DNA of 64,000 nt from Oceanicola sp. 22II-s10i (GCF_002210105.1 NZ_AQQU01000001.1:904501-968500), one strand, 5' to 3'; counted from the stretch's first letter, positions 26,416-34,434 are shown. A program made the numbers and translations. Notes: generated by a model from the letters alone, not told the origin.

Positions 26416-26428
26416 CCCGCGATGCGGG
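26416..26428. terminator. Short hairpin between convergent genes
   Basis: CCCGC-GAT-GCGGG directly after the glycosyltransferase stop and 20 bp beyond the end of the convergent DUF3576 gene. Only a 5-bp stem and no U-tract, so a weak terminator at best. Confidence 0.35.
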
Positions 26429-26448
26429 ATCAGAACGCGGCCCGCACG

Positions 26449-26970
26449 TCAGAAGAAGCTGTCGCCGACGCGAAGCTGGCGGGCGCGGGTGAGAATCGCA
26501 TCCTCGACCGCACGCTGAGTCGATGCGCTGACCGGACGGCCACCGCGGGTCTGCAGCGAGACATGCAGCGACCGCGCCTCGAGGGCCGGATCGCTGATGT
26601 GAACGGTCGCGCGATAGCTGCCGCCGCCGCCCGGCGGGGTGCCGTAGCCCATGACGATGACGCCGGTGAAGGGGTCAACTGTCTGGACAGGCATGAAATT
26701 CAGGACATCCAGCGAGGCATTCCAGAGGTAGCGGTTGACCGCGACCTTGGTGCCGTCGTCACGGTCGCGCAGGATGTCGAAGATCGACGTCCCGTCGCCC
26801 TGTTCCAGCGGGTTGCCGCGGTTGACCGCCCGACCCGTGGAGGGATTGATCTCGGTCGCGCCTTCTTCCTGCTCGCCGGCAGGCAGCAGTCCGCCGCGGT
26901 TCCCGCAGGCTGCCAGTGCCGCTATCAGCGAAACCGTGGCCGCGATCCTGAAAACACGGGAAAAAATCAT
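26449..26970 (-). CDS. DUF3576 family lipoprotein
   Basis: 173 aa. The signal peptide ends in a lipobox (LIAALAACGNRG), so it is probably anchored to the outer membrane. The mature part carries the family block SIFDILRDRDDGTKVAVNRYLWNASLDVLNFMPVQTVDPFTGVI and a C-terminal domain with Gly/Pro-rich GTPPGGGGSYR. Function unknown; the family is largely alphaproteobacterial and, as I recall, often placed beside leuS, lptE and holA, hinting at an envelope role. Confidence 0.88.
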   Translation of the reverse strand: MIFSRVFRIAATVSLIAALAACGNRGGLLPAGEQEEGATEINPSTGRAVNRGNPLEQGDGTSIFDILRDRDDGTKVAVNRYLWNASLDVLNFMPVQTVDPFTGVIVMGYGTPPGGGGSYRATVHISDPALEARSLHVSLQTRGGRPVSASTQRAVEDAILTRARQLRVGDSFF

Positions 26971-27190
26971 GCGTCTGTTCGCTCCGATCCTGTGGCCTTT
27001 GTCCTAAACAAGGGCCGTCCGAGGGGCAAGGAAAATGAGATTCCCACGGTGCAGTCCGCTTATGATGCGAGGACGCGCTTTCTTAACCGTGGCATCACTG
27101 TGGCATTGCTGCACCAATTTGAGGTCCAGTCATCCGGGCATGGGGCATCCACTTGCCATGAGACCCCCAAAAGAGCGAAAGACCCTGCAT

Positions 27191-27219
27191 ACCCAAGCCG
27201 GATGCCCCGGTCTTGGGGT
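27191..27219 (+). promoter_or_regulatory. Leader stem-loop before the porin gene
   Basis: In the 272-bp gap before the porin, ACCCAAG (27191-27197) can pair with CTTGGGGT (27212-27219) with one bulged G, ending 24 bp before the ATG. The RBS is GAGGGAAAACG. A structured leader close to the RBS is common for porin mRNAs, which are frequent sRNA targets, but nothing here proves regulation. No promoter was clear enough to place. Confidence 0.3.
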
Positions 27220-27242
27220 GACTGAGAAACCGAGGGAAAACG

Positions 27243-28211
27243 ATGAAAAAAGTTCTCTTCACCACGGCTGCCCTGATCGCGACCTCGACCGTCGCGGTTG
27301 CCGGCGACGTGAACTTCAGCGGCTTTGGCCGCTTTGGTCTGGTCTACTCCGACCCGAACGGCGGCGCCAACAGCGGCAAAGTTGCCATGCACTCGCGTCT
27401 GCAGTTCGACATCGAAGCGTCGACCACGTCTGACCAGGGCATCAAGTTCGGCGCCAAGTTCCGGACCCGCCCGACCGTCAACTCCAACTTCTTCCGTAAC
27501 GGCGTTCTGGTGACTCGCGCTGCGAACACCACCGCGACCGGTGCTGGCTGGAACGCACCCCAGTTCTACGTCTCCGCAAACGGCCTGACCGTTCGCGTCG
27601 GCAACGTTCTGGGCGCATTCGACTCGATGCCGAACCTGTACCACGGCTCGATCGGTCTGACCGGCATGTCGTTCGCCAACGTCCCGACTCTGGGCGGCGT
27701 TCTGACCCACGACAACCTGTCGTACTCCTCCGGTGGCGGCGGTCTCGCACAAGGTAAAGAAGTCGAGTACTCGAACGGCATGTACGGCGTGATGCTGACC
27801 CACGGCTACGTCGGCACCACCTCGAAGACCCAGATCACGGGTAACGTCGAGTTCAACGGCTGGACCTTCGCAGCTGGTTACCAGGACAACGCAGTTGGCC
27901 CGGAAACCGAATGGCTCGCAACGCTCGGCGGCAACATCGGCCCGGCTTCGGTCGCAGCCAAAGTTGCTGACAACGGCACCGACGGCATGTTCTACGTCCT
28001 GTCCGGTTCGTTCTCTGTGAACACCGCGACTTCGGTCCAGGCATATGTCTCGATCGACGAGAACAACACCAACACTTCGGTTGCTGGCAACCAGACCAAC
28101 TTCGGCCTGGGCTTCATCCACAACCTCGGCGGCGGCGCTTCGGTCCGCGGCGGTGTTGAGCGCGCATACGGCGGCACCAAAGCCGACCTCGGTGTTCGCT
28201 TCAACTTCTGA
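27243..28211 (+). CDS. Outer-membrane porin (alphaproteobacterial type)
   Basis: 322 aa. Signal peptide MKKVLFTTAALIATSTVAVA, then alternating beta strands starting GDVNFSGFGRFGLVYSD and closing with a terminal Phe (LGVRFNF), as required for BAM-dependent insertion of a 16-strand barrel. It resembles the Rhodobacter porin family. Codons are biased to C-ending, highly expressed type with more GTT/GCA than the neighbours. It is followed by a strong terminator. Confidence 0.93.
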   Translation: MKKVLFTTAALIATSTVAVAGDVNFSGFGRFGLVYSDPNGGANSGKVAMHSRLQFDIEASTTSDQGIKFGAKFRTRPTVNSNFFRNGVLVTRAANTTATGAGWNAPQFYVSANGLTVRVGNVLGAFDSMPNLYHGSIGLTGMSFANVPTLGGVLTHDNLSYSSGGGGLAQGKEVEYSNGMYGVMLTHGYVGTTSKTQITGNVEFNGWTFAAGYQDNAVGPETEWLATLGGNIGPASVAAKVADNGTDGMFYVLSGSFSVNTATSVQAYVSIDENNTNTSVAGNQTNFGLGFIHNLGGGASVRGGVERAYGGTKADLGVRFNF

Positions 28212-28239
28212 TCTTTCAGAAGTCGAGGACATCAGGATT

Positions 28240-28265
28240 GGGCAGGTCTTCGGACCTGCCCTTTT
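28240..28265 (+). terminator. Rho-independent terminator of the porin gene
   Basis: GGGCAGGTC-TTCG-GACCTGCCC followed by TTTT, 28 bp after the stop. The UUCG tetraloop and 9-bp stem make it a textbook terminator. Confidence 0.93.
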
Positions 28266-28330
28266 CACGTTTGGGCGACCGGATGGACGCCCGGCTTGCC
28301 CCGGTGGCGGACCTCGCGCATTCTGATGAC

Positions 28331-28639
28331 ATGCGACACGGTCTGATCTCCACTCTCATCCTCCTCATTGCGCCGCAAACGGCGCTGGCCGAGCCGGTCA
28401 TCCGGTTTTCGGGGGATGCCTCGATGGGCGTGACCTATGACAGCAGTCTGAACGACACGACCGACCTCTACGGCCGCAACCGTCTGGACACGACGATCCA
28501 CGTCCCGATGGACAACGGCCTGTCCGCCGGCGTGAACATGCGGGCGACAGGTGGCGTCGGGCAGCCGGTGCAATGGAACGCACCCATGTTCTACATCACC
28601 ACCACCGGCGAACCGCAACGCCCGCCGGTCCGCTACTAG
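28331..28639 (+). CDS. Short porin-like secreted protein, possible truncated porin
   Basis: 102 aa from ATG 28331; the frame is open from 28238, but the signal peptide MRHGLISTLILLIAPQTALA fixes the start. The mature part EPVIRFSGDASMGVTYDSS and GLSAGVNMRATGG reads like the first three or four strands of a porin barrel, then stops after about 82 residues. It has no C-terminal Phe strand. It may be a decayed porin copy or a small periplasmic protein. No clear RBS is seen before the chosen ATG. Confidence 0.6.
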   Translation: MRHGLISTLILLIAPQTALAEPVIRFSGDASMGVTYDSSLNDTTDLYGRNRLDTTIHVPMDNGLSAGVNMRATGGVGQPVQWNAPMFYITTTGEPQRPPVRY

Positions 28640-28693
28640 GGTTCACTTCGCGCGCGTTCTGGTGTTCTGTCCCGCCAGCGCGGGAGAATTGCC

Positions 28694-29347
28694 ATGTCCT
28701 TGTCCGAAATCCAGTCGAGAATCGCCGCAGCCGAAGAAGCCGCCGGCCGGGCGCCCGGTTCGGTCAGCCTGATCGCCGTCTCCAAGATGCAGCCGGATGA
28801 CGTGGTGGAGGACGTGCTGCGCGCGGGGCACCGGATGTTCGGCGAGAACCGGGTCCAGGAGGCTGCGGGCAAGTGGCCCCGCTTTCGCGAGACTTATGAC
28901 GGGATCGAACTCCACATCATCGGCCCGCTTCAGTCGAACAAGGTGCGGCAGGCGATGGAACTAGCGCAGGCGATCCACTCAATCGACAGGCCCAAGCTGG
29001 CGGGTGCCATAGCCCGGATCGCACAGGAAACCGGGGCCTGTCCCGACCTCTTCATCCAGGTGAACACGGGCGAGGAACCGCAGAAGGCAGGTGTCCTGCC
29101 CTCCGAGGCGGATGCCTTCGTCGCGGAATGCCGGGGGTTGGATCTGCCGGTGCGGGGCCTTATGTGCATCCCGCCGGTCGAGGAAGAGCCGACGCTGCAT
29201 TTCGCGCTGCTCGCCAAGATCGCCGAACGCAACGGTTTGCCGGGGCTATCGATGGGCATGTCCGGCGATTTCGAGCAGGCGATCCGGCAGGGCGCGACCC
29301 ATGTGCGCGTCGGTTCGGCCATCTTCGGGGCCCGCGATACGCATTGA
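28694..29347 (+). CDS. yggS: PLP homeostasis protein (YggS/PLPBP family)
   Basis: 217 aa, alanine-racemase-like TIM barrel binding pyridoxal 5'-phosphate but without known catalysis; it keeps intracellular PLP and amino-acid pools balanced. The PLP-lysine is in LIAVSKMQPDDVV (about residue 31). Other family blocks are FGENRVQEAAGKW, LHIIGPLQSNKVR, MGMSGDFEQAIRQGATHVRVGSAIFG. RBS GGGAGAA precedes the ATG. Monocistronic as far as visible. Confidence 0.95.
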   Translation: MSLSEIQSRIAAAEEAAGRAPGSVSLIAVSKMQPDDVVEDVLRAGHRMFGENRVQEAAGKWPRFRETYDGIELHIIGPLQSNKVRQAMELAQAIHSIDRPKLAGAIARIAQETGACPDLFIQVNTGEEPQKAGVLPSEADAFVAECRGLDLPVRGLMCIPPVEEEPTLHFALLAKIAERNGLPGLSMGMSGDFEQAIRQGATHVRVGSAIFGARDTH

Positions 29348-29474
29348 TGCGTTCGCCGCGCTGCGGCGGAGACAAGCCGGAACCTGCTGCGCGACCCAAG
29401 GTTAGTGTGGCAGGCCGCGCCTAGGCGCGCGGCGAAAAATCGAAAACTTGTTGCAAGACTCAAGGAGGAGCGTG

Positions 29475-30419
29475 ATGAACGTCACCACCCCCGAGAGGCA
29501 GTTCACCGAGGTGGACGCCTATCCCACGCGGCTGCGCGACGGTGAGAGGCTGACCGACAGGCTGGATCCTGTCCTGTGGTCCGAATGGCATGAGGCCGCG
29601 CCGATCACCCGCGACGAGGCCGATCACTACCGCGCCAAGGGCTACCTTGTCCGACGCGACGTCTTTTCTCCGGATGAACTGCAGGCCCTGATCGACACCT
29701 CCGCCCGGTTGCGCGAAGCACCGCAGGAGATCGGCCGGGACGACCTGATCACCGAACCGGAGAGCGACGCCGTGCGCACCATCTTCCGGCTCGATGCGCA
29801 CTCGCCGCTCTTCGACCGGCTTGCACGGGATTCCCGTGTCGCCGGCGTTGCGGAGTTCCTGCTGGGGGACCGGGTGTACCTGCACCAGTCCCGGCTGAAC
29901 TACAAACCGGGCTTCACCGGCAAGGAGTTCTACTGGCATTCGGACTTCGAGACCTGGCACGCCGAAGACGGGATGCCCCGGATGCGCGCGGTGTCGGCCT
30001 CGATCCTGCTGACCGACAACTCCGCGCTGAACGGACCGCTGATGCTGGTGCCGGGATCGCACAAGACCTTCATCGCCTGCCAAGGTGAAACGCCCGATGC
30101 GAACCACGAGACCTCGCTCAAGGCGCAGAAGATCGGCGTGCCACAGCCCGATACGATTTCGCGGCTGGTGAAGGAGCTGGGCCTCGACGTGGCGACGGGT
30201 CCGGCCGGGACGATCGTCTTTTTCGAGTGCAACACGCTGCACGGGTCCAACGGGAACATCACGCCGGACCCGCGGTCGAACGGCTTCTTCGTCTACAACG
30301 CGATGTCGAACCTCGTGGGCGACCCCTATGCGGCGGACAAGCCGCGCCCGCCGTTCCTTGCGAACCAGGGCCGGCCGGTCCCCGATCCGATCGAGCCGGT
30401 CAGTGGCGCGTTTGCCTGA
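29475..30419 (+). CDS. ectD: Ectoine hydroxylase
   Basis: Fe(II)/2-oxoglutarate-dependent dioxygenase making 5-hydroxyectoine from ectoine, a compatible solute and stress protectant. About 314 aa from ATG 29475, which has the RBS AAGGAGGAG. The family signature FYWHSDFETWHAEDGMPRMR holds the iron ligands His and Asp; the distal His is in FFECNTLHGSNGN and the 2-OG Arg in PDPRSNGFF. No ectABC genes are in the window, so ectoine may be imported or made from a distant locus. Confidence 0.95.
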   Translation: MNVTTPERQFTEVDAYPTRLRDGERLTDRLDPVLWSEWHEAAPITRDEADHYRAKGYLVRRDVFSPDELQALIDTSARLREAPQEIGRDDLITEPESDAVRTIFRLDAHSPLFDRLARDSRVAGVAEFLLGDRVYLHQSRLNYKPGFTGKEFYWHSDFETWHAEDGMPRMRAVSASILLTDNSALNGPLMLVPGSHKTFIACQGETPDANHETSLKAQKIGVPQPDTISRLVKELGLDVATGPAGTIVFFECNTLHGSNGNITPDPRSNGFFVYNAMSNLVGDPYAADKPRPPFLANQGRPVPDPIEPVSGAFA

Positions 30420-30430
30420 CAATGAAATGC

Positions 30431-30464
30431 GGACCGGGCGCAGGGTTTGAACCTGTGCCCGTCC
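30431..30464 (+). terminator. Hairpin after ectD
   Basis: Arms GGACCGGGCGCAGG and CCTGTGCCCGTCC pair with one bulged C and a G-U, with a loop of about 7 nt, 12 bp after the ectD stop. Followed by GAATCTC rather than a pure U-tract. Confidence 0.65.
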
Positions 30465-30543
30465 GAATCTCAATACTTCTCTGAATTCCACCGGGATGTG
30501 CTAGCATGACCGCATTCACACTTGGTATTTGCGGAATTCTCAC

Positions 30544-30936
30544 ATGCACAAATCACTTCTCGCCGCCGCGCTGCTGGCACTTTCTGCCGGCGCGGCCTCT
30601 GCCGAAATGAAGCTGTCCTTCTCGGGCTGGGGCAACATCCCCTCCTGCACCTCCGGTCGGCCGAACACGGTCGGCAATCCGCAGTTCACCCTCAGCGGTG
30701 TGCCGGCAGGGACGGAAACCATCGAATTCAAGCTCGTCGATCTCGATGTCCCCAGCTACGACCATGGCGGGGCACGGCTGAAGATGACGGGCAGCGGCAA
30801 GGTTCCGGCGGGGCTGTTCAAATACAAGAGCCCCTGTCCGCCGAGCGGGGTGCACACCTACGAATGGCGTGCGACGGCCAAAGCGGGAAACAAGGTGCTG
30901 GCCAAGGCGGCCGCCAAGCGCCGTTACCCCGAATAA
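30544..30936 (+). CDS. Small secreted protein resembling the YbhB/PEBP family
   Basis: 130 aa from ATG 30544 (an ATG at 30529 in the same frame is the alternative), beginning with the signal peptide MHKSLLAAALLALSAGAASA. The segment YKSPCPPSGVHTYEWRATA recalls the Y-x-GPCPP-G-H-Y-F block of phosphatidylethanolamine-binding-like proteins, and LVDLDVPSYDHGGA the D-x-D-P and H region. The protein is shorter than YbhB (about 160 aa), so the ligand pocket may be reduced. Function unknown. Confidence 0.72.
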   Translation: MHKSLLAAALLALSAGAASAEMKLSFSGWGNIPSCTSGRPNTVGNPQFTLSGVPAGTETIEFKLVDLDVPSYDHGGARLKMTGSGKVPAGLFKYKSPCPPSGVHTYEWRATAKAGNKVLAKAAAKRRYPE

Positions 30937-30939
30937 AAC

Positions 30940-31461
30940 TCAGTCCACGGTGATCTGACCCGGCACATGCACAAGCGTGCCGGGCATCACCCGCTCCGCG
31001 ATCCAGCGCAGGTGATCGCGGCGGAACGCGATGCATCCGGCGGTCGGATAGCCGGGACGCCGCCAGCCGTGGATGAAGATGGCCGAGCCCTTGCTGGGCA
31101 CGGCGTCGGGCCAGTTCCAGTCCATCACCATCACGATGTCATAAAGCGGATCGGCCCGGCGCAGCGTCTCGTGCCCGCCGGAATAGGGCGCCTGCACGAG
31201 GTGGTTGTAGTGGGGATCGCCCGACTGGTCGCACCACAGGTCGCGCGGCAGGATCGGCTCGGCCCAGCTGTTCGGAACCGCGATCCGGTCGGGACGGTAG
31301 AACAGGCCGACGATCCGGTGCGTTCCCACAGGGGTCCCGCCATCACCTTCGCGCTTGTCCGCACGGATGCCGCCGCGCCCGATGGTGCAGGGAAACCGGC
31401 GGCCCAGAAAGCGCAGGCCGGTCGGGGTCAGGACCATGTCGGCGGGACTGACGGTGGTCAC
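30940..31461 (-). CDS. L,D-transpeptidase (YkuD) domain protein
   Basis: 173 aa. The catalytic signature is HGWRRPGYPTAGCIAF, with His and the nucleophile Cys. Upstream blocks IGRGGIRADKREGDGGTPVGTHRI and MVMDWNW are typical of the short ErfK-like family that crosslinks or edits peptidoglycan. No signal peptide is evident, unusual for an envelope enzyme. The start overlaps the ribA stop (ATGA at 31458-31461), so it is coupled to ribA. Confidence 0.9.
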   Translation of the reverse strand: MTTVSPADMVLTPTGLRFLGRRFPCTIGRGGIRADKREGDGGTPVGTHRIVGLFYRPDRIAVPNSWAEPILPRDLWCDQSGDPHYNHLVQAPYSGGHETLRRADPLYDIVMVMDWNWPDAVPSKGSAIFIHGWRRPGYPTAGCIAFRRDHLRWIAERVMPGTLVHVPGQITVD

Positions 31462-32549
31462 AGCAGGTGCCCCGACTTCTTCGCCTTGGTGGCGAGGTAG
31501 GCGCGGTTGTGGGCATTCTCGCCCACCTTCAGCGGCACCCGTTCCGTGACGGTGACGCCGTTCTTTTCCATCATCGCGATCTTGGCGGGGTTGTTCGTCA
31601 GCAGGCGGACCGACCGGAACCCCATCCGTTTCAGGATCTCGGCTCCCAGCCGGAAATCGCGCTCGTCATCCTCGAAGCCCAGCCGGTGGTTCGCCTCGAC
31701 CGTGTCGAAGCCCTGATCCTGCAGCGAATAGGCCCGCATCTTGTTGGCAAGGCCGATCCCGCGTCCTTCCTGGTTCAGGTAGAGCAGCACGCCCGCGCCC
31801 TCGCTCCCCATCTGCGCCAGCGCGCCGCGCAGCTGCGGGCCGCAGTCGCATTTCAGCGAGCCGAGCAGGTCGCCGGTGAAACAGGCCGAATGCAGGCGGG
31901 CCAGAACCGGTTCGTCGCGGGGCGGATGGCCAATTTCGATGGCATAGTGTTCCTCTCCGCCGTCGTCGGGCCGGAAGACGTGGACGCGCCCGGCCTCCGA
32001 CGCCTCCAGCGGCACGCGGGCATGGACGACCGGGTGCAGCGGGCTCATCTCGTCCACCACGCTGGCGGCGCGGGGTGCGTCGACGCGGGTCAGGCCATGT
32101 TCGGCGGCAAAGGCGGTCGCCTCGGGGATCGGCAGGACCAGCGCGGCGGGCAGGATGCGGGCGGATTTCGCCAGCTTCAGCGCCAGACGGTGCAGGTGCG
32201 CCGGTCCCTCGCGTTCGGCCACCAGCGGCCCCTTCATCGGCGATTTCAGATCGTCCGCCGGATCCGCGACTGCCATGATCCAGCCGGGCGTGACATCGCC
32301 CGGCAGCCGGATCCGCGCCAGATCGCCATCATAGGGCCGGGCCTTGAGCGTCGCGGCCCGCCGTGCGGTGATCGCCAGCACCGGCCGCCCGCCAAGCGCC
32401 AGCATGTCCTGCAGGCGCGCGGGGCTCAGCGTTTCGGCGGCCATGACCAGCGCGCCGGACGCGCCGTCGGACAGGACGACCCCCAGCCCAAGCCGCAGGT
32501 CGGAGCGGGCGCGGGCCAGCGTTTCGGTGATGTCGGGGGCAAGGCTCAT
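31458..32549 (-). CDS. ribA: GTP cyclohydrolase II with divergent N-terminal domain
   Basis: First committed step of riboflavin synthesis from GTP. 363 aa. The C-terminal half (about 165-363) is RibA: LARLHSACFTGDLLGSLKCDCGPQL (three zinc Cys), LNQEGRGIGL, GFRSVRLLTNNPAKI. The N-terminal 150 residues occupy the place of RibB in RibBA fusions but show none of the DHBP synthase motifs (no DREGE, no RRGGHTEA), so that part is probably inactive. Start ATG 32549 (MSLAPDITE) rather than the longer frame to 32672. Confidence 0.93.
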   Translation of the reverse strand: MSLAPDITETLARARSDLRLGLGVVLSDGASGALVMAAETLSPARLQDMLALGGRPVLAITARRAATLKARPYDGDLARIRLPGDVTPGWIMAVADPADDLKSPMKGPLVAEREGPAHLHRLALKLAKSARILPAALVLPIPEATAFAAEHGLTRVDAPRAASVVDEMSPLHPVVHARVPLEASEAGRVHVFRPDDGGEEHYAIEIGHPPRDEPVLARLHSACFTGDLLGSLKCDCGPQLRGALAQMGSEGAGVLLYLNQEGRGIGLANKMRAYSLQDQGFDTVEANHRLGFEDDERDFRLGAEILKRMGFRSVRLLTNNPAKIAMMEKNGVTVTERVPLKVGENAHNRAYLATKAKKSGHLL

Positions 32550-32707
32550 GCGGGATACCGGTCTGATGTCCGGTTCATCTAAGACTTTTCTAACGGATTT
32601 GAAACATTCGACGGACGGGGGACACGTCCGCGTGAAACATCTGACGCATAACTTGCCGGGCGGGGGCGTCATGCAGATGTGATCGCCAGTGAAAAAGGAG
32701 GCCCCTT

Positions 32708-33394
32708 ATGGGACAACTTAGAAAAATCCTTCTGGTCGACGATGACGACGACCTGCGCGAGGCGCTGAGCGAGCAACTTGTCATGACCGAAGACTTCGAC
32801 GTCTTCGAAGCGGGCAGCGGATCGCAGGCGATGCAGAAGGTGAAGGACGCGCATTACGACCTCATTATTCTGGACGTCGGCCTGCCCGACACGGATGGGC
32901 GCGAACTGTGCCGCCTGATGCGCAAGCAGGGCGTCAAGGCGCCGGTGCTGATGCTGACCGGGCACGACAGCGATGCCGACACGATCCTCGGCCTCGATTC
33001 GGGCGCCAACGACTACGTGACCAAGCCGTTCAAGTTCCCGGTGCTGCTGGCCCGCATCCGTGCGCAGCTGCGCCAGCATGAACAGAGCGAGGACGCGATC
33101 TTTCAGCTTGGGCCCTACACGTTCAAGCCGTCGATGAAGATGCTGATCACCGAGGACGAGAAGAAGATCCGTCTGACCGAGAAAGAGACGAACATCCTCA
33201 AGTTCCTCTACCGTGCGACCGAAGGCGTGGTGGCCCGCGACGTGCTGCTGCACGAGGTCTGGGGCTACAACGCCGGTGTGACCACGCATACGCTGGAAAC
33301 CCACATCTACCGGCTGCGGCAGAAGATCGAACCCGATCCGTCCAACGCCCGCCTGCTGGTGACGGAATCCGGCGGCTATCGCCTGGTCGCGTAA
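32708..33394 (+). CDS. cenR: OmpR/PhoB-type response regulator, CenR-like
   Basis: 228 aa. Receiver domain: acidic pocket DDDDD near residue 11-15, phosphoacceptor Asp in LIILDVGLPDTDG (about 56), Thr in LMLTGHDSD, Lys in VTKPFKFP. The C-terminal winged helix has LTEKETNILKFLYRATEGVVARDVLLHEVWGY and THTLETHIYRLRQKIEPDP. The sequence closely recalls CenR of Caulobacter and Rhodobacter, an essential cell-envelope regulator. No sensor kinase adjoins, as usual for CenR. RBS AAAAAGGAGG. Confidence 0.88.
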   Translation: MGQLRKILLVDDDDDLREALSEQLVMTEDFDVFEAGSGSQAMQKVKDAHYDLIILDVGLPDTDGRELCRLMRKQGVKAPVLMLTGHDSDADTILGLDSGANDYVTKPFKFPVLLARIRAQLRQHEQSEDAIFQLGPYTFKPSMKMLITEDEKKIRLTEKETNILKFLYRATEGVVARDVLLHEVWGYNAGVTTHTLETHIYRLRQKIEPDPSNARLLVTESGGYRLVA

Positions 33395-33461
33395 AATCGC
33401 CACACCACGTAAGGAATCCCTGACCTGACTTGCGCTGGATCAAAGTGGTATCCATATCGCA

Positions 33462-33550
33462 AGTTATGATTAACCCAACCCGCGCGTGACCGGGTTACGT
33501 CACGCACCTCCCTGTTGGACTCGCCCGGGCCTTGGCCCGGGCTTTTTTTT
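33462..33550 (+). ncRNA. Candidate small RNA downstream of cenR
   Basis: After the cenR stop there are 128 bp before a strong terminator, with features of a separate RNA. A sigma-32-like promoter CTTGCGC (33429-33435) and CCATAT (33452-33457) would start transcription near 33462-33466; a TATGAT at 33465 is an alternative -10. The RNA then has a hairpin GCGTGAC-N8-GTCACGC (33484-33505), a single-stranded linker ACCTCCCTGTTGGACTC (33506-33522) whose CCUCCC could pair with Shine-Dalgarno sequences, and the terminator. The layout resembles trans-acting sRNAs of Rhodobacter. It may instead be a processed cenR 3' UTR. Confidence 0.5.
33523..33550 (+). terminator. Strong Rho-independent terminator after cenR / candidate sRNA
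   Basis: GCCCGGGCC-TT-GGCCCGGGC followed by eight T. The 9-bp all-G/C stem with an uninterrupted U-tract is the best terminator in the window. Confidence 0.95.
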
Positions 33551-33627
33551 GCACATCCGCGAAGGCTGGGGCCGGGCCGGTGACGGGGGGTGCGGGCGGT
33601 GACAGGCTGCGGGAGGGAGGATCGCCA

Positions 33628-34434
33628 ATGACCGTTAAGGAATTCGAACCCTACGCCGGGTTCAAGTACGCCGAGCGCCGTTTCGTGCCGAATGCCGAGG
33701 ATGAAAAGCGCCTGCTGGGAATCTGCGGTATTGACCCGATGACCTTTGGCGGGGGGCTGGACCCGGCCACCTTCATCACGCTGGCGATCGAGGAGCAGGT
33801 GCGCAACGGCGTGCCCTCGTCCGGGGCGGTGAACATGGTGCAGTGGCTCGAGGTGCGCGACCTGCCGAAATTCGACGAGGAGGTCACGGTCACCGGCGGC
33901 ATCGTCGAGGTCAAGGAGGTGCCGCGGGGCACCACTTCTGAGGCCGAGGCGACCTATCACGGCTCGGACGGGCGGCTGTGCCTGCGCACCGGGCGCGTCT
34001 CGCTGCGGACCGATCCGAAGAAATATGCCGACCCCAAGCTGCGCGGGGCGGGCAAGCGGCCCGATCCGGTGATCGCCGATCCCGAAGCGCTAGAGGTCAT
34101 CGAGCACATCCAGCTGACGCCGGACATCGTGTCGGCCTACAGCCTCAAGACCACCAACCCCATCCACAACGACATGGACGCCGCCAACCGCGCGGGCTAC
34201 CGCGCGCCGATCATCGGCGGGGCCCATGGCGTGCGCTACCTGACCGCCGCCATCTGGCGGCAGTTCGCGCCGAAGCACATTCGCATGGACATCCGCTTCC
34301 GCCGCCCGATCCACTGGGACGACGCCTTTGACGTCCGTGTCGAGGGTGCGGGCGAGTGGTCGGCCATCTGCCTGTCGCGCGACGGCAAGGTGCTGGTGGA
34401 AATGGCGATCTCGGAGCTCGTCCCCGGCAAGTGA
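33628..34434 (+). CDS. MaoC-like double hot-dog protein
   Basis: 268 aa from ATG 33628, with the RBS GGAGGATCG. The C-terminal hot-dog domain has a hydratase-2-like motif, with SAYSLKTTNPIHNDMDAANRAGYRAPIIGGAHG carrying the Asn/His residues of R-specific enoyl hydratases. The N-terminal half (RRFVPNAEDEKRLLGICGIDPMTFGGG) is a second, divergent hot-dog domain. It probably hydrates an enoyl thioester or related compound. Tight spacing (60 bp) to the flavin monooxygenase suggests one operon, perhaps for an aromatic or cyclic acid. Confidence 0.82.
   Translation: MTVKEFEPYAGFKYAERRFVPNAEDEKRLLGICGIDPMTFGGGLDPATFITLAIEEQVRNGVPSSGAVNMVQWLEVRDLPKFDEEVTVTGGIVEVKEVPRGTTSEAEATYHGSDGRLCLRTGRVSLRTDPKKYADPKLRGAGKRPDPVIADPEALEVIEHIQLTPDIVSAYSLKTTNPIHNDMDAANRAGYRAPIIGGAHGVRYLTAAIWRQFAPKHIRMDIRFRRPIHWDDAFDVRVEGAGEWSAICLSRDGKVLVEMAISELVPGK

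Noticed and set aside
27060-28268. 402-codon minus-strand frame opposite the porin
   Set aside because: Antisense of a clear porin with signal peptide and terminator; no independent motif.
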